Shown here in pieces: positions 1 to 11,919 of a DNA stretch of 64,000 bases (position 1 is its first letter; each line of letters opens with the position of its first letter). The stretch is taken from NCBI RefSeq assembly GCF_040054535.1, contig NC_090784.1:12397001-12461000 (forward strand), read 5' to 3'. This stretch comes from Antennarius striatus (taxonomy: Eukaryota > Chordata > Actinopteri > Lophiiformes > Antennariidae). The position numbers and the translations under genes are program-made. Under the pieces are notes generated by a model. The model saw only the letters and a list, made by a program, of their open reading frames with translations, was not told where the DNA came from and ran no database searches.

Positions 1-575
1 TTGTTTTTATGTCCCTTAATTGTTTATGGTAAGTGATGCGTTTGGTTGATCTCACCAAAGAATATGGCCAAAAATCTACAGTCAACACATTATTAAAACA
101 AAAGGAAGTTTAAGGAGCTTAAGGCATTGCGTGGGTGGTTGGAGAAGATCAAAAGGAGGACTGTAATTCACTCTTGTCCGGCATCGTGAGATAGGAGCGC
201 ATGAACCAAAGAGGGCAAAAAACAATGGGGACAGCTGTTAAAAGGTAAATGGCCGTCATGATTATTCTTTACTCTATTCTTTGTTTTTACGTTATGCACA
301 ACTCATTTATTGTGTAATAATCTAATCATAACATGTATTTGTTACATGTTTTGAAGCATTTTTATGCTTTAGAAAAAAAATTATGTTGGAATTTTTGTGG
401 GCTTGGAACAGATTAGGGCATTTGCAGGGAAAACGCGTCTCTACTTAAGAAATTAATTGGTTCCGGGAGAAATTACGTAAGTAGAGGTACCACTGTATAT
501 TGTCCTTGGTGAGATATAGGTTTCATTTCATCGAGGACAGGGAGAGAGCGAGAGGCAAGGCGCAAGTGTCGCCCG
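1..575. other. non-coding, possible MITE end
   Basis: No gene is visible here. At about 430-495 two short arms (CTCTACTTAAGAAATT and AAATTACGTAAGTAGAG) face each other, which looks like the end of a small inverted-repeat DNA element next to the MITE that follows. The rest is AT-rich and featureless to me. Confidence 0.3.
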
Positions 576-579
576 AAAG

Positions 580-885
580 CTGTAGTCACGTGAGACCGTA
601 CGCACATCCTATTGGCTGAAAGCATCCGTGTGTGCACTACATCTCGAAACTCACAGTTCCGCATACAAGTTTACTTTTGCCTTGTGAAGTAGTTTTTTTT
701 TTGCGAAACTATTGCAATGACTCCCAAACCTACTGCAATTTGTACAGTGGTTTGACATCAGTACAAGGAGGCTTCATAAACGATTAAATTATACTTAAAT
801 AAAATAAATATTTGGTCGCTATATCGCAAATCTTTTTTTTTCATGGGTGGTCATGGAATATATTAATCGAGAGTAATCAACCAAG
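580..885 (+). mobile_element. MITE, CACGTG/CCAAT-containing family, copy 1
   Basis: This is a diverged member of a family also seen at 13750-14055, 21325-21660, 59040-59150 (partial) and 62040-62365. Shared landmarks in order are GTCACGTGA, a CTATTGGCTGA-like box, a CATCCGTGTGTGC-like segment, a block around GGTTCATAAACG, an ATCGCAAATCTTTTT-like block and a terminal GAGTAAT. No coding capacity is visible, so it is a non-autonomous element. The superfamily is not determined. Confidence 0.6.
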
Positions 886-1205
886 GATAGATCCCGTTCT
901 ATTGGCCAAAATGCAAAAAGCTGTCCAAAATGAGGCTCCAGTGTTGCAGAAATTAAGGATTTTCTCCTAGCACATCATTTCGGGCCACTTTCAACTCAGT
1001 AATACTTCCAGAAATTCCATTTAAACTTTTCTAATCGAAGATTTTTCTTGCTTCCTCAATTGTTTTCAAAAAAAGCTTTACCATGTTGGGTATTTTGGAG
1101 CGCTAAATAAATACCTTGATAGAGGTCTACGGTAACTAAAGTTCCCACTCTCTACAACAAGTCCAGAAATTAAGTCTGAAAATCCCTGAAAAAAGGTAGA
1201 ATGTA

Positions 1206-1235
1206 ATCAACTTTATTAATTCCCAATAGGAAATT
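1206..1235 (-). mobile_element. LINE L2-like 3' end fragment
   Basis: The plus strand reads AACTTTATTAATTCCC followed by GGAAATTA. This is the reverse complement of the terminal GGGATTAATAAAGTATCT-type tail of the L2-like LINE at 23.56-26.69 kb. Only a short 3' terminal stretch can be recognised. Confidence 0.5.
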
Positions 1236-1327
1236 AGTCCACTGTACCACACAAAATGTGTGTTAGTCTGTGTGTGAGTAATATAGACATGTGTCTTGTA
1301 GTGTTGCGGGCCTGTGGGTATACGCCT

Positions 1328-1329
<2 letters not shown>

Positions 1330-1360
<31 letters not shown>
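1330..1360. repeat. (CA)n microsatellite
   Basis: About 15 uninterrupted CA units. Confidence 0.95.
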
Positions 1361-1362
<2 letters not shown>

Positions 1363-1747
1363 GAGATTAACATGTTATTGTCAGCACTGATGGGACAGCT
1401 ACATAGCTCTGGATAACACTGTTGCTCTGTGCTACCTGTCCAATTCATGCAGGAGAAAAAGTACAATGAGCAGTGTGAAAGATGAGAAAGTGGGTTTTGC
1501 AGGCTAAGGTTGTTTCAAGGGTAGAGCTAGCATTACTGTCCATCTACCAGTGCTACATCCACTTTGTGGACAACAGACAGGACCATTTAAGACTACAACA
1601 AACTTCATAAACTGTAACAAGGGATTTGTTTCCCAAAAATGTAGCAATATGAGCACATGCGAGACACAGCAATCCAATTTAATAGGCCAACATCAACCTC
1701 CATGTTGGTAGAGGATCGCATTCATATTAATAACTGGTGTGTGATCA

Positions 1748-2046
1748 GGTGGCACGGTGGTACAGTGGGTAGCCGTGTTGTGGCAGAGCAGGGCAGTTCC
1801 CAGTTTGAGTTTGCATGTTCTCCCTGTGTCTATGTGGGTTCTCTTGGGGCTCTTTGGCTTTATCCCACATCCAAAATATGCACTTCAGTTGAACTGGCTG
1901 GTCTCAAATTGTCCATTGGTCTGAGTGATTGTCTGTCCTATATGTGGCTTCACGGTGCACTGGCGCCGCGCCCGGAGTGTCCCCTGCCTGTGATAGGCTC
2001 CAACAACCCCACAACACGCAACAGTGGAAGAAGCCGATATTGAAGA
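1748..2046 (+). mobile_element. V-SINE-like tRNA-derived SINE copy
   Basis: The head reads GGTGGCACGGTGGTACAGTG, which resembles a tRNA A-box region. The central part carries the V-SINE landmarks GTTTGCATGTTCTCCCTGTG and GTGGGTTCTC. The 3' part carries GGCTTCACGGTGCACTGGCG and GTGATAGGCTCCA. Related copies lie at 2.3, 30.1, 34.9-35.3, 46.2, 48.2, 55.1 and 57.2 kb. The copy is diverged and has no simple-repeat tail. Confidence 0.8.
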
Positions 2047-2298
2047 TGTACAAGTGAGTGGTGTGTAATCACTTACTGCCTGCCATTCACCAAGCATGGA
2101 AATTTCATGATCAAAGCACTAGCGTTGCGGAGATTGACTATTTTAAAGCCCCACTATTAACAGATGACTTCCAGATCAGTTGGAGATGAACCAGCTTTAT
2201 GAAGAGGGCCAACTGAAACCTGTTTTAAGACAAGGGACCATCAAGTTCTGGAAAGAAGTACCAATGGAAAAATAATCAAATGTTAAACAGATTGTGGG

Positions 2299-2650
2299 GT
2301 GGCACGGTGGCACAGTGGGTAGCCCTGCCACCGCACAACAAAGCGGTTACAGATTTGAGTCCCGCTCTGTACCGAGTTTGCATGCTCTCCCCGTGTCTGA
2401 GTGGGTTCTCTCCTGGATCTCCAGCTTCCTCCCACCGTCAAAAACATGCGCTTCAGGTTAATTGGCTGGTCCAAACTTGCCCGTAGGAGTGAGTGGGTGT
2501 GTGCATGGTTGTCTGTCTTTGTGCGTGGCACCGTGGTGCACTGGCGCCGTGCCGGAGTTTCCCCCACCTCACGCCCTATGCCAGCTGTGGCTCCAGCTCC
2601 CTGTGACGAGCTGCAGCGGATACAGCGGAATAAAATGAATGAATGAATAA
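2299..2650 (+). mobile_element. V-SINE-like SINE, full length
   Basis: It starts GTGGCACGGTGGCACAGTGG (A-box-like) and has the central TTTGCATGCTCTCCCCGTG. The downstream part has CTTCCTCCCACC, AAAACATGCGCTTCAGGTTA and the 3' domain GCACTGGCGCCGTGCC, and it ends in a GAATGAATGAAT tail. It lies 250 bp after another copy in the same orientation. The family assignment to V-SINEs rests on the central domain. Confidence 0.85.
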
Positions 2651-3060
2651 ATGGGTTGCGCTTAAGATACTGTTACACTCGAGTCAACATACGTATGCAA
2701 GTCTGTGTTTTCTACCCTGAAACAAGTGAATTTAAAGTATTTATTTGTTCTGACATGTGAAAGAATTGCTTTTAAGTGGCAACAAGTGACTATAAACCAA
2801 GTTTGAAAAGGATACTCCTTGGCAAGGAATGCCAGACATCTCACCAAGCAACAAGCATGGTAAGAGAATCACAATATTGAGGGAAAATTGAGGAAAATAG
2901 CTCACCTATATTAAAAGAAAAAAACTTTCTACTCATGCTTTGAGGTTTACCTCAGCTATACATTTATTGGTGCTTTGACAATGCTCTAAGACAGGCTATC
3001 TTTGTGATTGAGTTTTTCCAGTTATCCTTTGCTGTCCTCTGCCTAACAGCTTTACCCACA

Positions 3061-4150
3061 TACAACTCAAATTCCAATGAAGTTGGGACATTGTGTAAAA
3101 CATAAAAACAGAATACAATGATTTGCAAATCTGTTTCAACATATCATCAGTTGAATACACTACAAAAGAAAAGATATTTAATGTTCAAACTGATAAACTA
3201 AGTTTTTTGCAAATACTTTGAATTTCATACCTGTAAAACATTCCAAATAAGCTGGGACAGAGACAACAAAACACTGGGAAAGCTGAGGAATATTAAAAAG
3301 AAGCACCTGTTTGGAACATTCCACAGATGAACAGGTTCATTTGGAAACAGGCGAGCATCATGATTTGGTACAAAATTAGCATCTTTGAAAGGCTTTATTC
3401 AAATGCAAAGATGGGTGAGGTTCACCACTTTGTGAACAACTGCGTGACCAAAAGCTTAACAATTTTAAAATGCTTCTCATCTACAACTGCAAAGGAACTT
3501 CAGGATATCATTATCGGGAGCCCAAAATACCATCAAAAGATTCAGAGAATCTGCAGAAATCTCTGCACATAAGCAGCAAGGCTGAAAACCAATATTGAAT
3601 GCCTGTGACCTTCGATTCCTCAGGCGGCACTACATTAAAAACTGACATCAATGTGTAAATGATATTACCACATGGGTTTAGGAACACTTCAGGAAACCTC
3701 TGTCAGTTAACAGTTTGTCGCTACATAGACAAGTGCAATTTAAAACTCTACCATGAAAAACATTAGCCATATAATAGCAACAAGACATGCCAACAGCTTC
3801 TCTGGGTCCAAGCCCATCTGAGATGGATTTATGAAAAATGGAAAATTTTGCTGTGGTCTTACAAGTCGACATTTCCAATTGTTTTAAGAAATTATGGACG
3901 TCATATCCTCCGGGCCAGAGGGGAAAAGGACCATCCAGATTGTTATCAGCGCAAAGTTCAAAAGCCAGCATCTATGATGGCGTTGGGGTGGGTTGGTGTC
4001 CATGGCATGGGTGACTTGCACATTTGGGAAGGTGCCATTAATGCTGTACGGTACATACAGGTTTTGGAGCAACATATGTTCCCATCCAAGCAATGTCTTT
4101 TTCAGGGATGTTCCTGCTCATTTCAGCAAGACAATGAGCCAAATATCTGT
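3061..4150 (+). pseudogene. Tc1/mariner transposase relic, 3' truncated
   Basis: This is a degenerate Tc1-type transposon. The left end (CAATGAAGTTGGGACATTGT after a TA) matches the 5' end of a common fish Tc1-like family. The transposase frame is broken by stops and frameshifts, but blocks stay readable: the N-terminal part near 3410-3590, a middle part near 3600-3850, and a C-terminal part at 3848-4140. The last includes GRHILRARGEKDHPDCYQRK and VLEQHMFPSKQ, and ends at FQQDN. The segment expected to hold a catalytic Asp reads LWSYKST rather than the usual WSDES-type sequence, so the DDE site is lost. Sequence after about 4150 no longer matches, and no right inverted repeat is seen. It cannot move on its own. 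Confidence 0.75.
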
Positions 4151-4340
4151 CTAGCTGATCTGTCCATCCACACTGTTCACACTGCTGAAACCTCACAGCC
4201 CCTTTATATCAACAATAGCAGACATTTATGTCATCCTCAGTAGCCTGCTTTTAAAGGTCAGCCCATTATGCGGGTTGTGGGGAACCATGTGTTACTGGTC
4301 CTGGTCTCAAATCCAACACTGGTAACGGTTCTGAAGGACA

Positions 4341-4393
4341 CTTATTTGAAGACTGCAAGTCTTATCTTGAAGACCTTGCAGTCTTCAAATAAG
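4341..4393. repeat. perfect 19-bp hairpin
   Basis: The arms CTTATTTGAAGACTGCAAG (4341-4359) and CTTGCAGTCTTCAAATAAG (4375-4393) are exact reverse complements with a 15-nt loop. The function is unknown. It could be the ends of a tiny foldback element. Confidence 0.85.
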
Positions 4394-4928
4394 GTCTTTT
4401 TGACAGAAAAAAAGACTTGAAAAGGAGAGAAAGAAGATCAATTGCTGTACACTAGTTTCCATAGTTCTAAAGTTATAACCCAACAATTTCAAAATTGCCG
4501 CATCTCATAATCTTAAAAAAAAAAAAAATTCTCAAATCACGATTATCAAAACATGTAAGTTCTACTAACACTGAATACATAAAGTATACCTCCGTCTTTC
4601 CTTAAAATGTAACTTCAGGTTGCTACAGGTCTTGCCTGTCTTTCATAATGACTCAAAATAATAATCCTTTCTCTTTGTTAGATCTTCAGTTTATTCGTCA
4701 AGCTACAGATTGTTTAGCATAGTTAAGATACACTTGCTTCTTTTCCATTAAGTAGCAACTCCACCAGGAATTGGTGTTTACATGGGATGTTTCTAGGCAA
4801 GTCCCAGCTTGGGCTTGCACCAGGAGCTAGTATGACTACGCCACTGTGGCTCAGTGTAAACGAATTCAGTAAGCCACAAAAAGCCACATTCTGTGTCGTA
4901 GACAGCAGCTTGCTATAATAGCAAGTAA

Positions 4929-5274
4929 ACTTACAAGTAAACATTGAGTAATATTTTGCATGACTGTATCTTCACATAGTGAATGCAAGTTTTCAATTGT
5001 TGGGGGGTGTAGAGCCACAGTTGTCGTGGTGTGTGTGGGGGGGGGGTTACCCCCGGGAAAGTGGGGTTGTTTTCCTGCATTCTAGTGCATTCTGAGGGCA
5101 AAATCTTCTGTTCAGTTTACTTACAAAAATACACTAAAGTCAATAGTTGAAGCTTAACTATATTTATATCCTACTTTATGCAGGTATAAAATGTGAGATT
5201 CAACAATTGAAAACTTGCATTCACTATGTGAAGATACAGTCATACAAAATATTACTCAATGTTTACTTGTAAGT
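4929..5274. repeat. 73-bp inverted repeat with G-rich spacer
   Basis: The left arm 4929-5001 and right arm 5202-5274 are reverse complements at 72 of 73 positions, and similarity continues outward with a 1-bp indel. The spacer (5002-5201) contains a run of ten Gs followed by TTACCCCCGGG. Part of the right arm recurs in direct orientation at 5343-5391, as ATTACTCAATGTTTACTTGT then CTATTATAGCAAGT. The mirror image of that recurring part extends beyond the left arm at 4908-4950. No ORF is present. It is likely a foldback or MITE-type insertion or a local inverted duplication. Confidence 0.85.
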
Positions 5275-5399
5275 TTTACTTAAGACTAGAAGACATTTTC
5301 ACTTTGACTTAGACACTTTGATTTTAATAAATTTGATTCTTGGTATTACTCAATGTTTACTTGTGATTTTACTTCCTATTATAGCAAGTGAGGTGAATA

Positions 5400-6569
5400 C
5401 ACATTTACATGCATTGCTGGTTATTCCTGCCGGTCATAGGGATCAAAAGTCTAAGACTACAAAAAGGCATTGATATCATCTTTCATTTACCTTCTGATCG
5501 GTCTGTCACCACTCCTAAACCCTCAAAATGAGCTGTAGAGGGCTAGTGCCATGTAAGGTCCAGATACCAGCCCAGGAATTATTATGTGATTTAATGTGAC
5601 ATCAGAGCAAAAGGGCCTTAGTGGGTACAGCGGATTTGCAATGACTCAAAACAAATCCAAGACAAAGTTGGATGTCATTGTGCTGACAAAGTCATCAGTA
5701 GACCAATGGTATTGAATAAAAGGGAAATAGTCGTGATTGATCCAGATTCCTAATATGTCTTTGAACAAAGCACAACTTCCCTTTTTTGTTGCCCCATTCT
5801 GACTTTTTAAAGGATGTCATTGGAATACTTTCCAATTTAACACATATTTACAAAAAAAAAATCATCTCACTGTGTATATTGTATGCCATTTCCCAATGGC
5901 ATTTCAGACCGCCAAAAAAAAGTCTGAAATGCCAGACACACACACAGGGTAGCAGCTAATGCCCCTCACAACACACCGTCAATATTTCACACTGAACTAC
6001 TTTCTAAGAAAGTTACTTCTGGAGTTGGGCATCAGAACAATTCTGCTGATAGTTTTTATTTTAAATGTAATTTGCACTCAAAGTTTAAGATTTATCTATT
6101 GTAATTTCTGCATCATGGGTTGGATGGGTATGTATAGCACTGCCATGCCAAAAAATGTCAGGTCAGCACATTAAAACATCTGTACTAAACTAATTTCATA
6201 TAATAATGTACATCCAACATGGGTAAACATGTTGACATACCTGGTGTACAACTTAGCATGCACCATGTTTCATGTGTTGCACCTGTCTCCCTAGTCTTTC
6301 TCACGGTCAACAATAGTTTGAGGTTGTGTGATAATCCATACAGCTTTGTTCACAAGATCTCTCAAAATGTTTGAAATCAACTTTGATAAAATTTAGGTTA
6401 GGTGTGTATCTTGGAACTGGCACTTCATTACATGCCAAAGCAATAAGAGTCAGATGTGGATTCAGGAATAGTTCAATTTATAACATTTTGTCAACATCAT
6501 GATTATCACCTATTAAAAATGGACAACTAATGACGTTCTCCTACTTTGTGCAATTGAACCTAGATCAAA
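5400..6569. other. non-coding gap
   Basis: No supported gene. A 13-bp perfect hairpin lies at 5897-5934 (arms TGGCATTTCAGAC and GTCTGAAATGCCA). Short chance ORFs only. Confidence 0.5.
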
Positions 6570-6960
6570 GAGAATTCTGGACAAAGCTGTGTTGTATTGT
6601 AATTATGAGTGTTTGTGTGTTCGTCCCTCCGTTGGTTAGTCTACCAAATATTTTCGCAACTGTTGCAGATAGAATGATGAAACAAAAAGCCCTTTACTCG
6701 GGTGGCAAGGGGGATGACAATGAGATAATGACCTTGAGAAAACTTAGTCAAGGTTAAATTTGAACTTCTGGACACTCAGGAACGACATATGCTAGAAAGA
6801 GTAGGGAGAAGGCCATTGTGAGTAGACCATAGATCAAAGCTAGTGCTTTGATCAATGATAGTAGGTCAGGGCACTAGCTTTGATTTTTGACCTATGCAAG
6901 TAGGTCAGGGTATAATTTTAAATTCAGGGGTGTCGCGGGATGTTGCAGTTCGTGACTGCC
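6570..6960 (+). mobile_element. AGGTCA-rich repeat family, copy 1
   Basis: This is homologous, in opposite orientation, to 15865-16310. Shared blocks are TGTGTGTTCGTCC, a GATGAAACAAAAA-type segment, AATGACCTTGAGAAAACT, ATCAAAGCTAGTG, two GTAGGTCAGGG units and the end GTCGCGGGA...CAGT...GTGACTGCC. It has no coding capacity. Several AGGTCA nuclear-receptor half-site-like hexamers are part of the repeat itself. It is probably a non-autonomous transposon of unassigned type. Confidence 0.6.
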
Positions 6961-8400
6961 TTGGTTCTAGTTTGCTGTTGTTCTCCTCCATAAAAGACAC
7001 ACTGTATGATGCAATTTTCACAAACTGGCAGTAGCTCAGTCCACTGGGCCTGTATGTATGTGTATGAAAGAAGATTTAAAAAGCGTGGAAAAAATAATTT
7101 TAGTACAGGGATAAATAAAGTAAAATTCTTTATTCTTCTTTCTGAAGAGGCCTCCCTCACTCTTTCCTTTCTGGTCCATAGCCAAGATGGTTATGCTGGG
7201 CATGAGAATTGTGTGTTGTTCTACGCTCAGTTTTCCAGCTTTTCTAAGCATGCCACCCAGGTACTTATAGTGTGCTACAATTTTGCATACTTTTAGTTTG
7301 AAAGCCATTCTACATTTAAGGTGGCCAGAAGGACTATGGAGGTATGTGAGGTATGAGGTATTTGGAATACAGCAATAGGTATGTCTGTCACAGTAGTCTT
7401 GTTTGTGCTTTAGCCTGGACTGTGCAAGAATCAGATTTTTCCAACATTTTTCTCAAAAATGCAGATCTGGAAATTTAGCATTTTTCCTTGTGGCCATGAA
7501 GTGGACTTTCTCATACCCACACCTTGAAATTCAAGTGTTAACCTGCTGAAGGTGATGCTGACATGGGAGAAACACACTATCACTTCACAAGAACGTGACA
7601 GACTGGCAAAGTTGGGAACATCAATGGAGCAATACAGGTTTGGTGATAACCCCTTCCTCTGACAAATACAATCAATTGAACAGACACATTGTGAACAGAA
7701 CTTCCAGGAAAGTGTTTGAGCCATTTCCATTTCCAATGAAAAACTTAAAATCGATCAATACTTTATTAAGCCCAGAGGAAATTACACAACACTAAACTGC
7801 TCAGCACTAAAATTGCTCAACACTAAACTGTGATTATATGAATATCGATAATCACTGCAAACCATTAAATGTGGAGTATCAGGGCAAACAAACACCGGTT
7901 GGCTGCAAAAATGGGATGATTTTATTTTTCCTGCAGGTTTTATTGTTTCTGCTTTTTATAAAAGACAATGAAACTGATTTTAGGGGAAATAACGGAACTT
8001 TTTAAAGAGAATGAAAAGGTTTTCAACTTCTTTTGGAACGTACTCTGCAGAATTTGAAACTAATAAGCAACACTATACATTCTATGAGTTATATAATTAT
8101 TTCTTCAAGACATTTCCACCATTACCACTCTTAAACCAGTCCAGTTGATTCTTTAAGGTTTGCTGGACTTACCATTACCAAAACTCTTAAAAATTTGTTT
8201 TTGATAAACTGTACAGAAAACGCATCGTGCATAAATCACCAATTATCGAGAAACACCGATGTGTGATGCGTTTATCTGTAATATTGAGATTTACTTTTAT
8301 AAGAAGGCTAGCAGACAAAGGAAAAACTGTAAGGTGGAACCACTTCAACAAATCCTTATAAAACAGAGCTGTGGATCAGTTTTCCGCTCCCCACGTGTAA
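6961..8400. other. non-coding gap with an L2-like 3' end
   Basis: No gene is supported. At 7757-7795 the plus strand reads ACTTTATTAAGCCCAGAGGAAATTACAC, a minus-oriented 3' end of an L2-like LINE, followed by short CTCAACACTAAACTG repeats. I see nothing else. Confidence 0.4.
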
Positions 8401-8479
8401 AATAATCTCACGATGGCGATAATGTGTGTTCTGGCTGAACGTGACAAGCTACTTTTGTGACTAGCATACTGCAAGCTAG

Positions 8480-9280
8480 CACGGACAGCCAGCAGCTAGC
8501 TGTTAATGGCTTCTCTGCAGCTGGTCTTTTGTAGGACCACTAACCGGTTTCAGTCCTGTGCTGCTCCAACGTGCTTCGCGACCTGATTTCCTTCGAGGCG
8601 CATCGGCTGCGTCGTCGGTGGGCTCACACTCAAGGAACAGACTTCGTTGAAAAACATCCAATTTCGTCTTGATAGCATACGAAGAAGGCGGCCGTCCTTC
8701 TCCTCTCAGACGATGGTTTCCGTCATGAGAAGCACGCACAGGAGACCTCCTTTTTTCCTGAACTGAGAGTCGCTGAAGGTCTCACCAGGAAGAGAGAACG
8801 TTTTTTCCCCCCTCCACAACAACCCTAAGCTACACAGCAAGTCGTTTTCCGGATAGCAGTAGCAAATCCCGATCCGCCCCCATTATAGTTATTTATTTTC
8901 TGACCCTGTGCTCCAAATTGTACATTTGTTCCACAACCAATGAGGACGTGGAGGGACTGACAGAGCCCGCCCCCTCCGCGCGCGCCCTGGTCCTCACTGC
9001 CACAGCTTGGTGGGGTGGCAAGATGACTCCTTCCGTCGAGAGCACCGCGGTTGCCTCCCTGCGGCAGCTGCTCCCTGTATGGTCTGCGCACTGTGGCAGG
9101 CACACGGTAATACAGCAGATAACAGCAACATGGCCGACCCCTGAAGTCCTCAATGGGGTCGTGTTGCTCCCATGTGTGCTTTCAGTACCACTGTGTTCAA
9201 GAGCTGTGTGTGCTGTCAGTGTTGCTGGTGGTTTACTTGTCAACCGGACTGGATGTGCTTGGTCCTCCAAGGGTTAACAA
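8480..9280. promoter_or_regulatory. CpG/GC-box-rich promoter-like region
   Basis: CpGs are dense here compared with the AT-rich flanks. On the minus strand there is a GC box (GAGGGGGCGGGC, near 8970), then a CCAAT box in inverted form (CTCATTGGTTGTGG, near 8938) and an AT-rich AAATAAATAACTATA block near 8890. These fit a minus-strand start near 8860-8890. A possible first exon would end at 8786, where TTCCTG|GTGAGA makes a good donor. In the other direction AAGATGACTCC at 9020 sits in a reasonable Kozak context, with CACACG|GTAATA as a possible donor near 9107. No recognisable protein follows either way. I call this a promoter candidate, direction uncertain. Confidence 0.45.
8786..8880 (-). 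other. possible non-coding first exon
   Basis: On the minus strand the sequence downstream of the AT-rich block runs to a TTCCTG|GTGAGA splice donor at 8786. No downstream exon is identified within the window, so the gene, if real, would extend to the left. This is inference from promoter-like composition plus one donor. Confidence 0.25.
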
Positions 9281-9287
9281 GTCTCAG

Positions 9288-9320
9288 CCATTTTGTGGGT
9301 CAGATTTGTTACAAAATGGC
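9288..9320. repeat. short inverted repeat with YY1-like cores
   Basis: GCCATTTTGT (9288-9297) and ACAAAATGGC (9311-9320) form a perfect 10-bp inverted repeat. The right arm continues as AAAATGGCGCC, which resembles a YY1 site. It sits at the edge of the CpG-rich region. Confidence 0.5.
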
Positions 9321-11572
9321 GCCACCACGCCTTGCCTGGTGGACTACAAAACTCCATTTTGCTCAAGGGGGACAGGGGGACCCACCTCTGATGGGAAAAA
9401 AAAATCATAGAAAAAGTTATATTAAAAAAAACCCCACTCCAAACCCATGTGTCTAACACAGTAGTTGAACAGGAAGTCCAGATTTTATCTGATATTCTGT
9501 GATCACATATTTACTTCCTCTAACCAGTGGACCCATCAGTGTTACTTGGTTTTTAGCTCAGTGTGCATATCACAGTGCTGGGAATGTGGGCAACTTTTTA
9601 ACTAAACCACATCATGCGGTGCTATTTTACACTTGCCACCCATAAAACACTCAGTGACATTAAGGGAGGGTTGGGTATCATTCACTACGCAAGACAGCAG
9701 TACTGGTACCCAATGGTACCTTTACTCAGCACCTAACTCCCTTAAGCACAGCAGTGCACTATGAGTTGTAAAAAGTAAGTTACCGCATATTTTAACAACA
9801 GAATGGATGTTGTCAGACACAGGAAGTTAGAGAAATTGCTCTTTGTACAACTAAATAAATTGATTAAAACAGCACTGCATTGGGCAAATACGCAAAATGT
9901 ACATGTAACTGCCAAAAGTGTCATTAATAACTAACAATGTTGCAACATTGCCATATCAAACAATATCATGTTATCACAGTACTTGTTACTGTAATATTTT
10001 GGTTTTATTCTCAGGGTTTTGATATACTGAATAACTCGTCTTACATTATTTAAGTACTTTATGTTGGAAACAGGGAGATAGCACTGTAACTTCACAGCAA
10101 GAAGTTACGGGTTCCATTCCTGACCTTAGATTTCTCTGTGTGGACTTTTGGCAATCAATCCATCAATCAATATGAACTCAGTAGCTGACTGGTGTCAGTT
10201 GCAAATGGGATTTCAGATGGAATCATGCCTGGTTGTATGTTCAAAGTTGCTAATGCCCCTAGCAACTGAGCCCTAACTAGGTAATTAAGGATATGTTCAT
10301 TAAAATGCGAAGAGTACGTTTGTGTTGTGGACAGGCTCCCTGTGGCTGCTGTATGGTACTTGGATTTCAAGCTGTCATGGAAATCTGTTGAGTGTTTGTC
10401 ACCTTTGAGACTATGCCACCTGTATTGGTGATTAAATGATAGCATGTCTCATACAAGTATTTGAATAAACCATGTCCTTGCTTTACTTTTGTGATTGCTG
10501 GTAGATTTAGAATGTCAGCATGTCGAAAGGATGACTTTTATTCAGTAACCCACTTGTCAAGGAATTATAGAAAATGTGTCCTAATCATTGGTTTGTCAGC
10601 CCACTAAGTTATATGAGAATTTCTCTTCAAGCTGTACCTTGACATATAGTGTAGTTCATCCAAAAAATAGTGTACCGTAAGTTTGCTTTAGGAGTCTTAC
10701 AATCAATATGGAGAGACAGATGCAGTCACAAGGGAGAGACCATACAGGATCCAACTAGTTAATACTGTAGATGATTCAGAAATGCTTTACTTGGCACCAG
10801 GAAATCTACAGCACCATTTGGAAAATAATTGGAGACACTGAACTAGTGTTTTTGTTGTCGTGGCCCATAGACTGTCATCTGGGCATACAGGAAATAATGG
10901 GGAATTTATTCCAAATTGACTGAGCAACCTCTTTGCTGAAGTCACTATCCCTAAATTTGAGAGAGACTTCAACCATCTTCTTATTACACTTTCTTTGCCT
11001 GTTGGGCCACTTCTGACCCCAATTCAGTTCAGTCCCCATTCTCATGGGCTCACAAATTTCCTAAGGACATACAGCTACCTGAAAACTTAAAGAGTAAAAA
11101 GAAGGCAGGAGCTCAATGGATTGCCTTTGTGCTGCTTAGAAATTTGAAGATAAGCATGTTTTTTTTAATAGTATACTCTGTGGTTGTCTGCTGCAAACCC
11201 TCTATGATTGACCGGGAGGACAATGAATTGTAATGATCCAACATCCTATTTTGCATACTTGAAGCAGACTGTAACATTTCCCTGCTGACTTTCGGTGTGA
11301 TTAATATAATGTGTATACAACTGAATACGTTCATAGGCAAGTAGTGAAATGCTTTTTAATGTTTAGTATTTTGACACATGATTAGTCTTGCAATGTCCCA
11401 GAGCTTACCAGATTTTAATTTGCTGTGAAACGAGTACCATAATCAGGGAATCTATATGGGATGTGGACATCAATAGAAAGAACACAGCATTTAATCTGGG
11501 CAAGGAATTTATGAATGTCAAAAGGTACAAATTAAATAGGAGTTTGTAGTTTTTCAAACGTGCTCTTATATA
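9321..11572. other. non-coding gap with a V-SINE head fragment
   Basis: No gene is supported. At 10072-10150 there is a tRNA-like V-SINE head (GCACTGTAACTTCACAGC then GGGTTCCATTCC, a B-box-like motif, then TTTCTCTGTGTGG) with no body after it. The rest is AT-rich sequence without readable coding blocks. Confidence 0.45.
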
Positions 11573-11905
11573 TTGATTATTGTTCATGGTGAGATTAAAC
11601 ACTTCTCTGAACATCCTCTAGATCAGTCACCTAACACAAACTCCATAGAGACCGTGTCTGCTCCCCAACCCCATAAAATGATTAGATCATATAGCGGAGA
11701 TGTTACTCACACAAACCTAATAGAAAATAAGACCAACACCACAGAGTTGCATCTTGTTAGAAACATTAAATATGGACTATTAAACATTCACTCAATGATA
11801 TTCAGAGAATTTTTAAATAATTGATCTTATGTCAGATCACCACATAGATATTTTCTGCTTGACTGAATCCTGGATGGGTCATGAACATTATTTTAGTTAA
11901 TGGAA
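11573..11905 (+). pseudogene. non-LTR retrotransposon fragment, endonuclease N-terminus
   Basis: The conceptual peptide contains YGLLNIHS, the usual LxNxRS-type start of the LINE APE endonuclease. After a frameshift it continues as MSDHHIDIFCLTESWMG, which carries the Glu of the ETWL-type motif. The Asn (as LLNIHS) and Glu (TESW) catalytic positions can still be seen. The fragment is interrupted at about 11905 by younger insertions, and the same LINE probably resumes at 14160. It is dead. Confidence 0.65.
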
Positions 11906-11919
11906 TGATACAGGTCTGA

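Noticed and set aside
8503..8739. 78-codon minus-strand ORF in the CpG-rich region
   Set aside because: It opens with GTG, has no ATG in a suitable place and no domain. It overlaps the promoter-like region and is probably chance in GC-rich DNA.
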